Assembly (NCBI GenBank): GCA_004026145.2
Contig: CP034990.1
Span: 13,699,947 to 13,763,946, forward strand
DNA: 64,000 nt
Source: Takifugu bimaculatus
Lineage: Eukaryota; Chordata; Actinopteri; Tetraodontiformes; Tetraodontidae
Reading direction: 5' to 3'
The position numbers and the translations under genes are program-made. The notes below the pieces were generated by a model, which was not told the DNA's origin, did no database searches, and worked only from the letters and a program-made list of their open reading frames with translations. Below, piece by piece: positions 12,769 to 24,800 of the stretch (positions are counted from its first letter, which is position 1; the number at the start of each line of letters is the position of its first letter).

Positions 12769-13726
12769 AATTACCGGGACATCTTTCCTGATTTACATTT
12801 TGGGGGAAGCGTGCTTGTGTATTCTGACGTAACTGAAGCATTTGTCGCGTTTCCTGAGCTTAAAATGAAGCTTTGTGGAAACTGAAATGTACAAAAAGGC
12901 CTGAGATAAATCCGCTGCTTGGATTCTACATCACACAATTGTTTGGTTATCACTTCTCATTCAGGCTGACCAGACCGAAGTGTCTGACTGGAGGGGAAGC
13001 AACTGATTTTTCGGTTTGGGAGTTTTTGCGGTGAAAAGTAGGTCACCATGAGAGTCCAGGTATTTTCTTCAGGTATGAAGAGGTGAGAACATAAGCTGTG
13101 AGAGGCAGCATTGCTAACTCTGCACCCCGAGCTCCCCGGGTTTCAGGAGGTGAGGAGATGAGCTGGAAGGCCTGAGGCAAGTTTTAGCATTAACAATAAA
13201 ATGTGTGGGTGTGTGTGTGTGTGTATTATTGTGTTCTCTGTGTATGTGTGTCTTAGATATGGAAGAGCTGCCTAACACAGAACAGTGGAATCCGGTTATT
13301 TAGCGCTGTCTTTGCAGATCAAGATTTGATATAACAAAAAATCATAGCCAAGAAAATGACTGTCTGTTGCAGCCGGCGCCACAGCAGTCTGCAACCTTGG
13401 GCACATGGCAGCACATTCTGTGGCAGCAAAAAACTAATAGAAACATTTATCATTCGTTGGCTCCGATGTAGGACAGATGGCAACATCGCTAGCTTAGAAA
13501 ATTAGGGCGTTTGAGTCCTGGTGGACTCTTTATATTGTGAAGATGATGCTTGCTAAACTTTCAAGCGGTCTTTTTTTGGACAAATAGTTCTTAAGTTGGC
13601 GTTGAGTATGGCGCGCTCATTACACTCGACCCTCGCTTCACAGGAATATCTTAACTGCTCGAGATAAATACACCCATACATAATTCATGTACGATACAGC
13701 AACATTAAAAAGATGTTAAAAATGTA

Positions 13727-13742
13727 CCCCCCCCCCCCCCCC
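13727..13742 (+). repeat. (C)16 homopolymer
   Basis: 16 consecutive C. Confidence 0.95.
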
Positions 13743-16589
13743 GTCATGAATAATTTTTTCATTGGACACGTACACCAAAGATCAGATATGACTGGGCGCA
13801 GCTAACCTGCTACAAAGACGAAAACTTTGAAATCACACCAGACCGCACTGAGGCCAGCAACACTCTGAAAGCCAACGTGCTGTTTCCATTCCCACAATCA
13901 ATTGAGACTAAACAGCAATTGACCGCCGTGACCGGCTGCACGACTGCACAATGACTGATGTTCATAATGGTTGTCACGGCTCCTGGGTCAGCCTCGATGT
14001 CTCCAAGCATGAACTATTGGAGTCTTGTTCCTCACAGCCTCTTTTGTGGGCAGAGATCAGCTGGTTCAGCGATCTTTAGTTAAGTTTTCCCGATTTATCT
14101 GGTGATGGAGGAGTGTCAGCACATAACGAAGGAAAATCGTTAGATTTACAAGAATGTCAATCAGAATTACTGATTCGTTGTAATACATATCATAAATCAT
14201 TCTCTTGAAATACCATTGAACTGAACAAGGTCATTCTGGTCTGGCGGGGAATCAACTAATATATTGAGTACAGGAAAACAATGGAAGCATCGAGGAGGCA
14301 ACATGAGTCAAACACATCAGCTGATTCTCCAATTCAAACCTCAATCAGTGAAACTCCTCGAAGCCAAACCAGCCTCTTAACTCCTGCTCCAGAGTAGAGC
14401 CCAGCTCCTCATACACGCCGCTACAATTAGGCATTCCTGCTAGCACGGTCTGGGGCTGAAGGGGAAGGGAGGGGGTCTCTTTCCTGCTGAGATTTATTCT
14501 TAATGCAGATATAACAAACCTAAAGCTCAGAGTTGCTTTGCCTGTCCTGGCACGTGCACGGAAAAAAATGGAAACCGCTTCAAACGGCGAGACACACGTA
14601 AAAACAAAGAAAAATACAAGAATCGTGCAAGAATCCGACTGACCCCCCCGGCAAAAACAAAGAAAGCCCATGTGAAGACTGCGTCACCTTATGAGATGCT
14701 AACAGGGTGTGTGTTTTCCAGCACGTTCCAGGTTCAAGGTGAAGCCGTGAGGTTTGTTTATTTGTTAAAAGCTCAGGACTTCAAAAGGTAAAGATCAGAC
14801 AATTGCAGAGGAGCTCAAGGCCAATACTCACGCGAGATACATACTCAATAAATTATTAATGCACAGCAGCAAAATATAGACACTTAAATCACTTTTATTA
14901 GCTTTATTGTGAGGCCTCCTCTGATCCTTAATTCAACGATGCCCCAAACTACCATCATCCATCACTGGCTAAACACGGCACTTGTAACCAGGGACAAAAA
15001 ACACTTTAGCAGAGACAAGAAAAACATCTCCTATTATCCCTAATTAAAGACTGAAAGCAAGCTCATCAACAATGGCAAATTATCTGGTTCTAGAACTGAA
15101 TCTGCCCGGTCCAGATCCTCCAATGACACTTCAGAAAATCCTGACATCAATCCTGACATCAACTCAGGCAGTAAAACACTGACCTCGTCTGATTGATGCT
15201 GTTCTCATCTCTATTGAACTGAAGTAAATGGCTGAATTATTTACCACTGAAACCATTTAATTGACTCATTTATTGCAACAAGAGCAGGGTGGTAAAGGTT
15301 CAAGTGTCTCTTCATGTTTCACCTTTGTTACTGTGGTTTCTGTCTGGTGAATAACATCTCCACAGTGGTCTCCAGGTCTTACCTTGCATTAGAAAGGGTC
15401 ATGAAGTGGATCAGAAATGTTTGTTCTCTATGTGTTCTCTATCCTGGAGATGTAGTTTTCACAGAGAATCGTTTGGTTCTGGATTACCGTAGTAGGATTT
15501 GTCTTGGTTTGTCAACTCTGTTGATTTTCAAAAGCAACCACAGAAGAAGCACGTTGTTGTTGTTGATGATGATTTGGGTTCTGTGTTTCTTTACCGACAG
15601 ACGGACGAGGACCCATGTGGAGCGGCTGCTCTGCTAGCATCTGACAATGTGTTGAAGATGCTGTGTAAGAGCAATCCTTGACCAGGAGGATTCACTTTTA
15701 GCAAATATCTTCATCTCTAACTGGTGCAGAGGTTGTGTAAATAAAAGGGGGGGAAAAGGACTTGTTTGTTGGGTGAGACGGCCGGGACGCGGGGGGAGGA
15801 TGGATTAGTCAGAGTGTTCCCAAAACACCCTTCACCAGTGACAGTTCAGTACGTACTTTGTAGCTCTCACGTCATTGGGAGGCTTCTTCAGTGGGGTAAT
15901 ATATGCTGATAATTCAACATGGCTGCATCCGGAGAGAAGAAAACAGCCCTGATATTGCAGTTTGTTACTACAGACAGCAGGAATTAAATCCCAAATGCAG
16001 ACAGTGTGTGAAATCATCCCGAGCACTTCCCTGAAGCAGGATGTCAAAGTTACGGCTGGAGCAGGGATTCAGACATTGGTGTCAAAGACGTCAGCGATGT
16101 AACGGCGGCGCCGACCAGGAGGGCGAAAAGGCCTTTAAAAATTAACTACAAGGCGAACAAGCTGGAAATCATTATCTCGCAGCACAGATGCTGTTAAATC
16201 ATCTTCTGAAGCAGCCACGGAAACACTCGGCGGCCATATTTTGTGAAGTGTGCAATATTTCCAGATAACTGCAGGATAGGATGTTAAACTGCGGGAGGTC
16301 ACAAAACAATAAACTACATCCAAAAGTGAGGAGATTAAAGCTTCATGCTGTTGTACTGCCAGTTAGGAGACACTTTAATGTACCACTGCTGGATTCATAA
16401 AGAGGGTTCAAATGTTCTATATTTACCATGAGCACGATGACGTTAAAACACTTCTGCTACCTGTGGCTCCAAAATTCCCCTTCCTCACTTCAGATAACAC
16501 AGGTGAGAGCAAAAAGGTCCAATGATGCACAGAAACTGTATGATTTATTTATATTTTCCAGACAGGTCTGTTCAAAAGGTTAGTGGGGT

Positions 16590-16735
16590 AGTACGGTGGA
16601 CCAAAGGTCGCCGGTTCGATCCCCTACCTGCACACTACAGGTCAGACAGTCCTTGAGCACCACACTGAATCCTAAAACAGCTCCTAAAGCTGCATCAAGG
16701 GTGTAAGAATGTGTTAAGGATGGTTGTCATCAGTG
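16590..16735 (+). repeat. tRNA-derived SINE-like fragment
   Basis: It contains an RNA polymerase III B-box-like GGTTCGATCCC (16613-16623) preceded by AAGGTCGCC. It is followed by a tail resembling a common teleost repeat (CCTTGAGCA...CACTGAATCCTAA...GCTCC...GTGTAAGAATGTGTTA). Family assignment is from memory. The element is truncated and diverged. Confidence 0.5.
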
Positions 16736-19421
16736 ATGTAAAGTTACTGTGCTCTGAGGTCAAGGAGGAGCAGACATACTTACCATTTAGATGTGTTTAT
16801 GTAAATCATCAAAGCTTTCACGGCGTTCTATACAGCGTGGTCGTTCAGGTCCCATGTTCATGTGCAGAGATGTGTAAAATAATAAAACAATCCCTATATG
16901 CGGATTTACTGCTTTACAACTGGAACAGAAGAGCAATTAAAAGTGCATAAATTCTGGATCGTTACAGTTTATTATGATTATATTCTGAGCTCAGGCTCAT
17001 GAGACAAAGCTCTCATCTTTCACTGTAAACAACGCTGTGGGTATGGAAATAATTCAAAGGCTAATGTGGATGTATGTAGCTGTTGGAGTGGTGTTGCAGG
17101 CTTGGGAAGGTCTCTCTAGCTTGTTTTTTTTATAACTTCATTTAATAATTTGGATCTGGCTCTCACTGCATGCACATTTTCACGGTTTGGGCTGAAACGT
17201 TTTGGAGCTGCGACTCTGAGGGAAGCAGAGAAGATGGAGGGGAGGAGGTGTTTGAGCTCTCCTCAGCAACGCGCGGGATGTTTATCCTCACTGAAGTACC
17301 AGTGTGAAGAGAAGATCCGGCCCAATATTTACAGAACATCTTCACAAAAGAGCATTTTATAGATTTTTATGTTTATTTTTTTGATGCCTGATGCAACATG
17401 CTTTTATGTTGTTATTTTTGGATTCTGATGTTTGCTGGTTTTCTGGGCTCTCTTTTAAGTTCCCCACCCTTCAAACCATCGTTCAGTGATCTGAGCAACA
17501 CCTCTGCTGGAATATAAGGTTCTCTTTCTTAAACCTGCCGTTGGTGTGCACATATATGTCCTTCAAACCATCATCAGTTTTCCATTAAACTCTAATTTGG
17601 CAGTTTTTTCTCCTCTTGGTGAAGGTCATTGGTTTGAAGGGGGACTGCTTATATGTGAACACAAACTTGTGTTCTGACTCTTGCCACAAATTGCTTAAGA
17701 GATAAATAACTAATGTGGTGCTGTAGAGTCCATGTGTTTCATTCCTTTGAGGGTTTCCTTGTGTAATGGTCCTCACAAGTATTGATATTGCAGCTTGGCT
17801 CTTGCCAGGCTGATCTATGAGCTCCATCTGTCATTTGACAGAATTTTTTTGGAAGGAAATCCAGGTCAAATCCCCCAGAAAAAAGGGAGGGAAAAAACGT
17901 CTCTGTCAGATTAAATTGCCGTCAGAGCTTTAAAACAGCCTCCACAATTTTGTGCCTCTATATTAGTTTTCAACTTTGTCCTGTTAGAGGTCAAGAATTG
18001 TTTGAGAATATCAAACTGTTTTTTTGCTGAATGACCGAGCATATTTGTAAACTCCCATTTGCTCTAAAACTTACAACTTATTACCAAAAATAATCCAGTA
18101 CCAGACGGTTCTGCTGGTGGTTTGAGTGGCGGCCAAACGATGTTTAACTGCGGTGTGAAATGAATCGGTCGCAGCAGCACAGGCGTCTCATCCACACTCT
18201 TGGCAGTTCAACCCAAACATCACACAGCACGTAAACACCAATATGTCAGTAACGAATGTGCACGTAGCTCCTCCAGCAGTGGCTGGGACTTTGACTTAAA
18301 TGTCAGCAGGAACATTTATTTTTATTTCCAGACATATAATCCATTCTGGTTCTGCAGAATAATCCACAGACCTTGCCAACATCGTTAAGTCAAAAGTGCG
18401 CAACTTTCGGCATTAATCCCTTTGTAAAGTCTTAAATTATAAAAGAAAATACTGTTATACATGTAAAATATATGCGTTCTTTATAAAACAAAGCCATTTT
18501 CCATGTATACTATTTATTTTTGCAGATTGACGCAAATTTAGCTGCTCTTAATCACTTTCTTGTACATGACTGAGGTTTGAAGTAACTGAAAAGGGTCATC
18601 TGAGCTAAATTATGTAAAATTTGAAGCGCTGTGGTCCACTGCCAGTCTAAATCACACAGATCGATCGTTAAAGACCAGGTAAATATCGATGGGGTTTATA
18701 ACCGGGCATGGCTTGTGTCTAAATCTTAAAGATCATAAGATGTTTCGTTCCAACTCCCCCATAATCACATTTTCTAGGTCATATTTGCGCCTGTTGCTCT
18801 TTTTCCTCTCCCTGATCTTTCTTTCTCGTTAGTATTCGACTTTGTTATAAACAGGTGAATCGTCAGTAAAAGATGAATTGCTTGACTTTTTCAGTTTTTC
18901 CACCTGAAGTTGTTGGTCCAACTGTCAGAACCTCATCGGTTCTGTGAAGCTCTTGACCTGGTTACAGCTCCCCACATTCAAACATCTGCTCTCCACGGCT
19001 GATTCTCGTCCCAGATGAGTCTCAAAATGAACCACGAGAACATGCTTAATTCATCATTTCAAAGAGCAGCTAAAGATTCTTCTTCTGCTCCATAATCCTA
19101 CACAAACATCTGCTTAAAAGGGACGTACTGAATCTTTGATTGTGCCACAGACGTGTGGAAAAACACTGCATACATTCAGCCCAGTATACATCTCTGAGGT
19201 AAAAGAAGCACCCTAATACTTATCTCTAATTACGACACATGATCTGTGGCCGGATTTAGAATTCCCAACCTGATTAGTTTGACTTTGAAATCGGGGAGAA
19301 ACGCATCTTCCTCCTCAGTCTTTCCACCTCTTTCATAAATCAAAAGCATCACTGATCTTTGGAGCGAAATGTCTCAAAACCAACAACCTTTAATCTCCAC
19401 CACCAGGGTGAAACCAGTAAA

Positions 19422-19457
19422 GCCCATTTAAAGGACCCCGTTTCGCTCGTCTCTACA
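19422..19457 (+). repeat. dispersed 36-bp motif, copy 1
   Basis: 34 of 36 bases are identical to 21933-21968, with GACCCCGTTTCGCTC as the shared core. Both copies are followed within ~35 bp by AAACACACATC. Not a simple repeat; family unknown to me. Confidence 0.6.
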
Positions 19458-21674
19458 TTAAGTGAACACGTGAAACACACATCAAACACATCCAACTGTC
19501 TCCTAGATGCTATCAGCTCCTGTGTTTGTGTGCTGTTTTCAAGGCTTCAAGGCTTTGTTGGAAATGCCTAACCCTGTTGGCAGCCGCCCAGATGGCTGAA
19601 TCAATTTAAATAATGCAAATCTGTGTGACTGTAATCACTTAAACCATTGTTTTTGTCCTTTGTTTGGTTTCTGAGTGGCTTATCAAACCAACAGTGATCT
19701 GAAAGAAAGTGAAACTCGGACCGCCTGCTGCTGCTGCATGTCAAAAACCGCCCCATCATAGGCGCTTCTGCCACAAGGGCCGGAGAGAAAAGCCACAACA
19801 AAATAAAGGAATGAAAACTGGAAGTGAGCAGAGCTAGTTTATAACATAATGATGGAATGCTGGAGCTGGAAATGTTCCCGTCAGCAGAAATGCTGAGCTC
19901 CTCCACAAACACGTAAGACACCTTGATTTCCAGCCGGTAGGTTCAGGTGTCCACAGATAAACAGGTGACTCCCCATCAGCGTGATCCATGGCCCGGTGTG
20001 CCGGCCTGGGCTCCATTATCTGGGGACTGGAGTTAGTCACCGCAAACCAGCTGCAGACTAATGACCTCATGCATGTATGTGCATTTTTCAGCGGTGCTGA
20101 TGTTGCAGAGGGAGAACGGCCCTGTGAAGTCTTCCAGCCACTAACAACTACACTTGAGAATACCTCCAGCAAAATCCATCCATTAGATTAATATAAATGT
20201 AAATCTCACAGGACAGAAGGCGTGGCCTTAACCTCCACCCGCTTCCCCGATCCATCCTCTCAGCTGGGGCGTGAGTGTACGAGAAACTCTAAATAACAGC
20301 CTATTAAAATCAGATTACAAGTGGGAGCTGCCTAATATCAGGGTGAGGGTGGATTTTCTATCAGATCATCAGTCCTGAAAAGAGTTCTCTCCTCGATAGA
20401 GCAACTGTGTCGACGACAGTCATCATAATTAATTAGTAGCTTTATTCATGTTCAACACATCTGATTGATAACTCCCCGTAATTTTTTCTGATTATTTTGG
20501 CTGATTATCTCCTGCCAAAGCTCTGACCTCACACACGTAATCAGGGTCCTTTGTGAAACCCAAAAGGCTCCAGTGAGACACCAGTAAACCCAGCTATGTC
20601 AAGGATGGTTGTGAACAGAGACCTGCCTCAGTTTCATTTCCGTGTATTTATTTCCATCCTGCCCTACTTCCAGCGCAACAGCTCATTAAATTTATAATCA
20701 TATGTTATAGCTAGAAATAGAAAGACAATGCGAGGAACACCAGCCGATTCCAGCAGAGTCACACAGAGCCAAGTGGCCAGAGAGGGAGGCCGTAAGATGG
20801 ACTTTTGGAGGTCACGTTTTAATTTCTCATTAAATGTGCATCATTAAAGTCTCGCGTTTTTCCTCAAATTTGCACCTCTGACATTCTTAAGAAAAGGGAC
20901 ATCAACAAAAGCAGAAAGGTCGTGTCATTCTATCATCTACACTTGATTTTTTTTTTAAAGACAGATGAAGGAAAAAAGTGGTTAAAAAGCTAAAACTGTG
21001 TTAAAATCTGATATTTTGGGGAGGGGGGTGTACATTTTAGTAGTAACACATTCAAAGTTTTGGAGTAGACATGAAATTCTAAAGACATTTTGGCAAATAA
21101 GCTAAGTGGAGGACATGATAAAGACAATTATCAAATTTTTTAACTGTTGGACCAGAATGACTCAGAATTATTACAGTTGCTACAGTAAACGTACAGCTAG
21201 CAACATGCGTAACACTTCGACTCACCAGCATTAAGCGTATTTATACCGCTTTAGCTCCTTAATGACAAGACCTTTTTATTTTCACTTACAAAAACAAGCT
21301 ATGTTATTTTAATTCAATTTAAAGGTAAAGAGGCCAGGCTAACCAAGTCCTACATGGTAAAGCTAACCCCAGCTAGCTGGAGCCAGTACCCTTAAATCTA
21401 CTAGAAACAGTTGAGTCTATTTTCCCCCACTTTGAAAAAAATAAGAATATTAATCAACACAAGAAACTGGTTTAATCTTTTTCATGTGTAAAATGTCTCC
21501 TTTGATGTGGGTTGCTAGGAAACAGGTGGTTTTGCACTCTTGCCTCAAATCAAATTTCAGAAAATGCTGATTTTCTTTCCCACAATTATTTTCTTTTCAG
21601 CCTGAAAACCAAATGTGAGTTAAAAGGAGATTGGCTGTGGAGTTTTAAGGCTGAAATCTTTGTCTCCCCTACAG

Positions 21675-21866
21675 TTGGGCGGTTGTGGGATCCTGGGCGT
21701 CGGCGTCTGGCTCTCGGTGACCCAGGGCAACTTCGCCACGCTGTCCTCGTCCCTGCCCTCCCTGTCGGCAGCCAACCTGCTCATCGCGGTGGGGACGATC
21801 ACCATGGTGATTGGGTGTCTCGGATGCATCGGAGCTGTCAAAGAGAGTCGTCCTCTGCTTCTAACG
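21675..21866 (+). CDS. tspan4: tspan4 coding exon 2 (TM1 end, small loop, TM2)
   Basis: The 192-bp exon is preceded by a pyrimidine-rich acceptor ending ACAG and followed by the donor GTAAAT. It begins in phase 0 with LGGCGILGVGVW, the second half of TM1, runs through the conserved small-loop phrase FATLSSSLPSLSAANL, and ends after TM2 and the cytoplasmic loop (GAVKESRPLLLT). The juxtamembrane cysteines (LGGCG, GCLGC) are typical tetraspanin palmitoylation sites. The preceding exon should supply the initiator Met and the first ~21 residues. Confidence 0.95.
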
Positions 21867-24800
21867 GTAAATACTTCACAGTGCCGTAGCCTTGACCACT
21901 AAAAGTTTACTGAGTAGCAGCTCACATTCACCGCCCATTTAAACGACCCCGTTTCGCTCTTCTCTACACAAATCAAACACACATCGGCGTTAGCCAAAAA
22001 AATGTTTAGATTCTACATCCCCCTGCAAAGAAACCTCACTTCGCTGAGTGGAGAGAAAACAGAATTAATCATAAGAAAAATGGCTCAGCAGGAGGTAATT
22101 ATGAGCTGTGTGGGACTGAATCTGTGCGTCGATCATTAGTTTGATCCGTGACTTGTTCCCTATGGTGATCAGATGGATTCCTGTGCCATGCCAACGTAAT
22201 GACACATAACGAATTATACGTCTGCCCTAATGAGTGGCAGCGCCGCCGTTCTTCCTGGAGATTAGAAAAGACTTTTCCTCCCCTCAAATTTCAGGGCTAA
22301 TTAACCCGTTGATTGGTGGCGAGAGGTGCAGAGTAGAGGATGGATCCGCCGGGCCCTGCTGCTGCGCTCGCTGCGAAAATATCAGCTTCTATCTGCAGCA
22401 GCAATAAAAATCAATAACGCTGAAGAATGTTTGGAATCTGATGTGATCTGGATGATTTCTGAGACGTTTCACTTCCTCGAGAAGCCTGGAACGCGTCATG
22501 TAACCTTATTTAATGCACAGTCAGCCACTTTGTTTCCAGCTTTACTTCTGACGTTCTGCTGAGGCCTTTAAATCACCAGAGCGCTATAATAAAGTTTGAA
22601 CCAAAAAAAGAAAATAAGCCTCTTCATCCGACAAATCTGAAAAGCGTATGAATGCTGTCGCCCACCCCTCGCTCCTGGAGGACCGTCAAACGCGCATATC
22701 TATCAACAGCTTCTCATCACTCACGTATTGGGTGCAGACTGTGATTGTATCAGCAGCGAACAGCAAGCACAAGCTGAAGCCCCATTCATCCTTTAAAGCT
22801 GTTTCCGACTACTTGTGCCCTGCGGATGAACTCACCGTTGGTGGAGTGTTCTCTTCCACCTGCCAAATATCTATATTTTGTTGGCTCTATGCAAGTTGCA
22901 CTTTAGCTCGACCTTTTCTTTACCTGCACAAACTATTTTTAATTAAACTGAGGTCGTTATTCTCCTCCAAGGCCTCCTCGCCGTCAATGATTCGACTAAA
23001 CCCAAACGATCGTTACCTTTCAAACACACGAATGTTACAGAATATACACAATCCCTCAAACCCAAGAACAGTCTAAATGGAGCTTTTCTGCTCCAGAAAC
23101 ACTTCCACCAGTTCAGCAACATGAGCAGAGCCAGCGGCCACAGAATATAGACTGGTGCAGCAAACTGCATTAGACGTTGTGCTGACTGTTGAGGTTCTGC
23201 AGAAATGGACAGTGGGAACAATCGCATGTCACAGAAAGCACAATCTCTCTCTCTCCTTCTCTTTTTTTAGAATTGTATGAACAAGATGTTGAAAGGGACA
23301 ATTCTCAGAGAAGATGGCTCTAATACGTGCGTGGAAGAGTGGTGTCACAGTGGAAGTGACAGTGATCCTTTTACATCTAAACGCACAACATCAGCGCTAG
23401 CTCAAGTGTGCCACAGTCCCTGTAGCAACGCAGTCGTAGGCCTCTTAATCACTCTTTATTAAGCAGACGACAGGCCAAAGCAGTGTTTCACCCACACTCA
23501 CAGCAATCATGAAGTGCTTCAGTTACGCATTGGCTTTATCTGGAAATAAAATGTATTTAAGAAGCAACGATTAGCTTCTTGCAGGGTGCCGTCGTGTGCG
23601 TCATTAAGGACTGGTGCTGTGCGTGACTCCCTGGCTCATTATGATGTGGAAGTGAGGGATGTCAAACTCCAGGCTGTATGACAGGTGTGAAGGAGCCACA
23701 TCTGTGGGGAAAACACACGTCAGAGCAGAGAGGAGGGTGCTGAAGGCTGAAGACCGTCGGCCTGATCACGATCTCCACGTCCTCCGCTCACATGATGGCC
23801 AGCTGGGTTCGTTAACCTGAAACCCACATGATGGCGGACGAGGGTCAATGTCTACCTGGATCATGTTCGCGAGCCCACCTTGGGTATTTTGAAGGAGTAT
23901 TCTAGGGGAGAGGTCTTTAACAGCCATTCACATTTACCTTTGTTAGGGAAATTAAGGTTGCCAGAGCGTGCTCCACGTCCATTCATCTTCCTTTAACTGC
24001 CCCTTATACCTAATCAGAGTCCCGTTGGGTTTCGGAGTCTACTCTAATGTGCAATCAGCGTAGTAAACCGTAATAAGAGCAGCAACATCCATCCACTGTA
24101 CCTGAAGTTAAAATAGATCCATGTGCCAACGAGGCGTTCATGAAGGTGCTGGCAGCAGTGAGGACAGAGAATCAGTGTGTGATTATTCAGTCTTGAAGTC
24201 TGGAGCCTCACCTGCTGCAGGTTTGTCAGGGCGGAGAGATGACGGGGGGAAGGTGTGAAAGGAGGCGGTTTAAACTACAGGGCTCGGAAAATCAGGAACT
24301 TCACGTGAAAACAAAGCAGCTTTCACCTCAAACACGCTCAGCCAAGACTCACGCTGCTCTGCAGCATGGATGAACATGATAACGAGATAACACACTAAAG
24401 CCTTGCTAACATACCCAAACCAGACCATGCAGAGCCCTGAGGTTTTACAGTTTGCTTACTTTAATACAAGTACGACTGGGATCTGACTCAAAACCACCTA
24501 CATATGGAGTTTTACCCCAAATCTGTAAAGGAACCAGTGCTTGAAGCACAACTTCCAGTGCAGGAGAGGTAATTTATCACCACAATTTGATTAATTTGCA
24601 GCCACGTGCTCCAATTTTTTTCTGACGTTTAATTTCATTGGCTCAGTTTTGATCAATTTGTGCAAACAAGCATTATGGAACCGGCACAACAGAACTGTCG
24701 ATGTTTAACAAAGTCGCATGCAATTCTTCATGCGGTGCGCCGCTAATGCTAGTTCTCCGGAGCCAAAATTCAAAAATTGCTTAAAAATGTAAAAATCTGC

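Larger units (their letters stand above)
1..21674. other. non-coding; probable first intron and upstream part of tspan4
   Basis: No exon of a recognisable protein was found in this 21.7-kb stretch on either strand. Open frames here are short (150 codons or fewer), mostly overlap low-complexity DNA and lack family motifs. It holds several microsatellites and homopolymers, two purine-rich tracts, a 19-bp tandem triplication, a CpG-dense patch near 10.9-11.2 kb and a tRNA-like SINE piece. The next sequence downstream is a phase-0 acceptor for the second coding exon of a tetraspanin, so at least the right-hand part must be intron. Whether the left part is intron, promoter or intergenic cannot be told from the window. 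Confidence 0.6.

Noticed and set aside
19988..20191. Open frame starting MARCAG, considered as the missing tspan4 start exon
   Set aside because: TSPAN4 starts MAR, but what follows is not the hydrophobic TM1 half, and no donor occurs where needed.
22648..23076. 142-codon plus-strand open frame in a tspan4 intron
   Set aside because: No family signature and no splice support.
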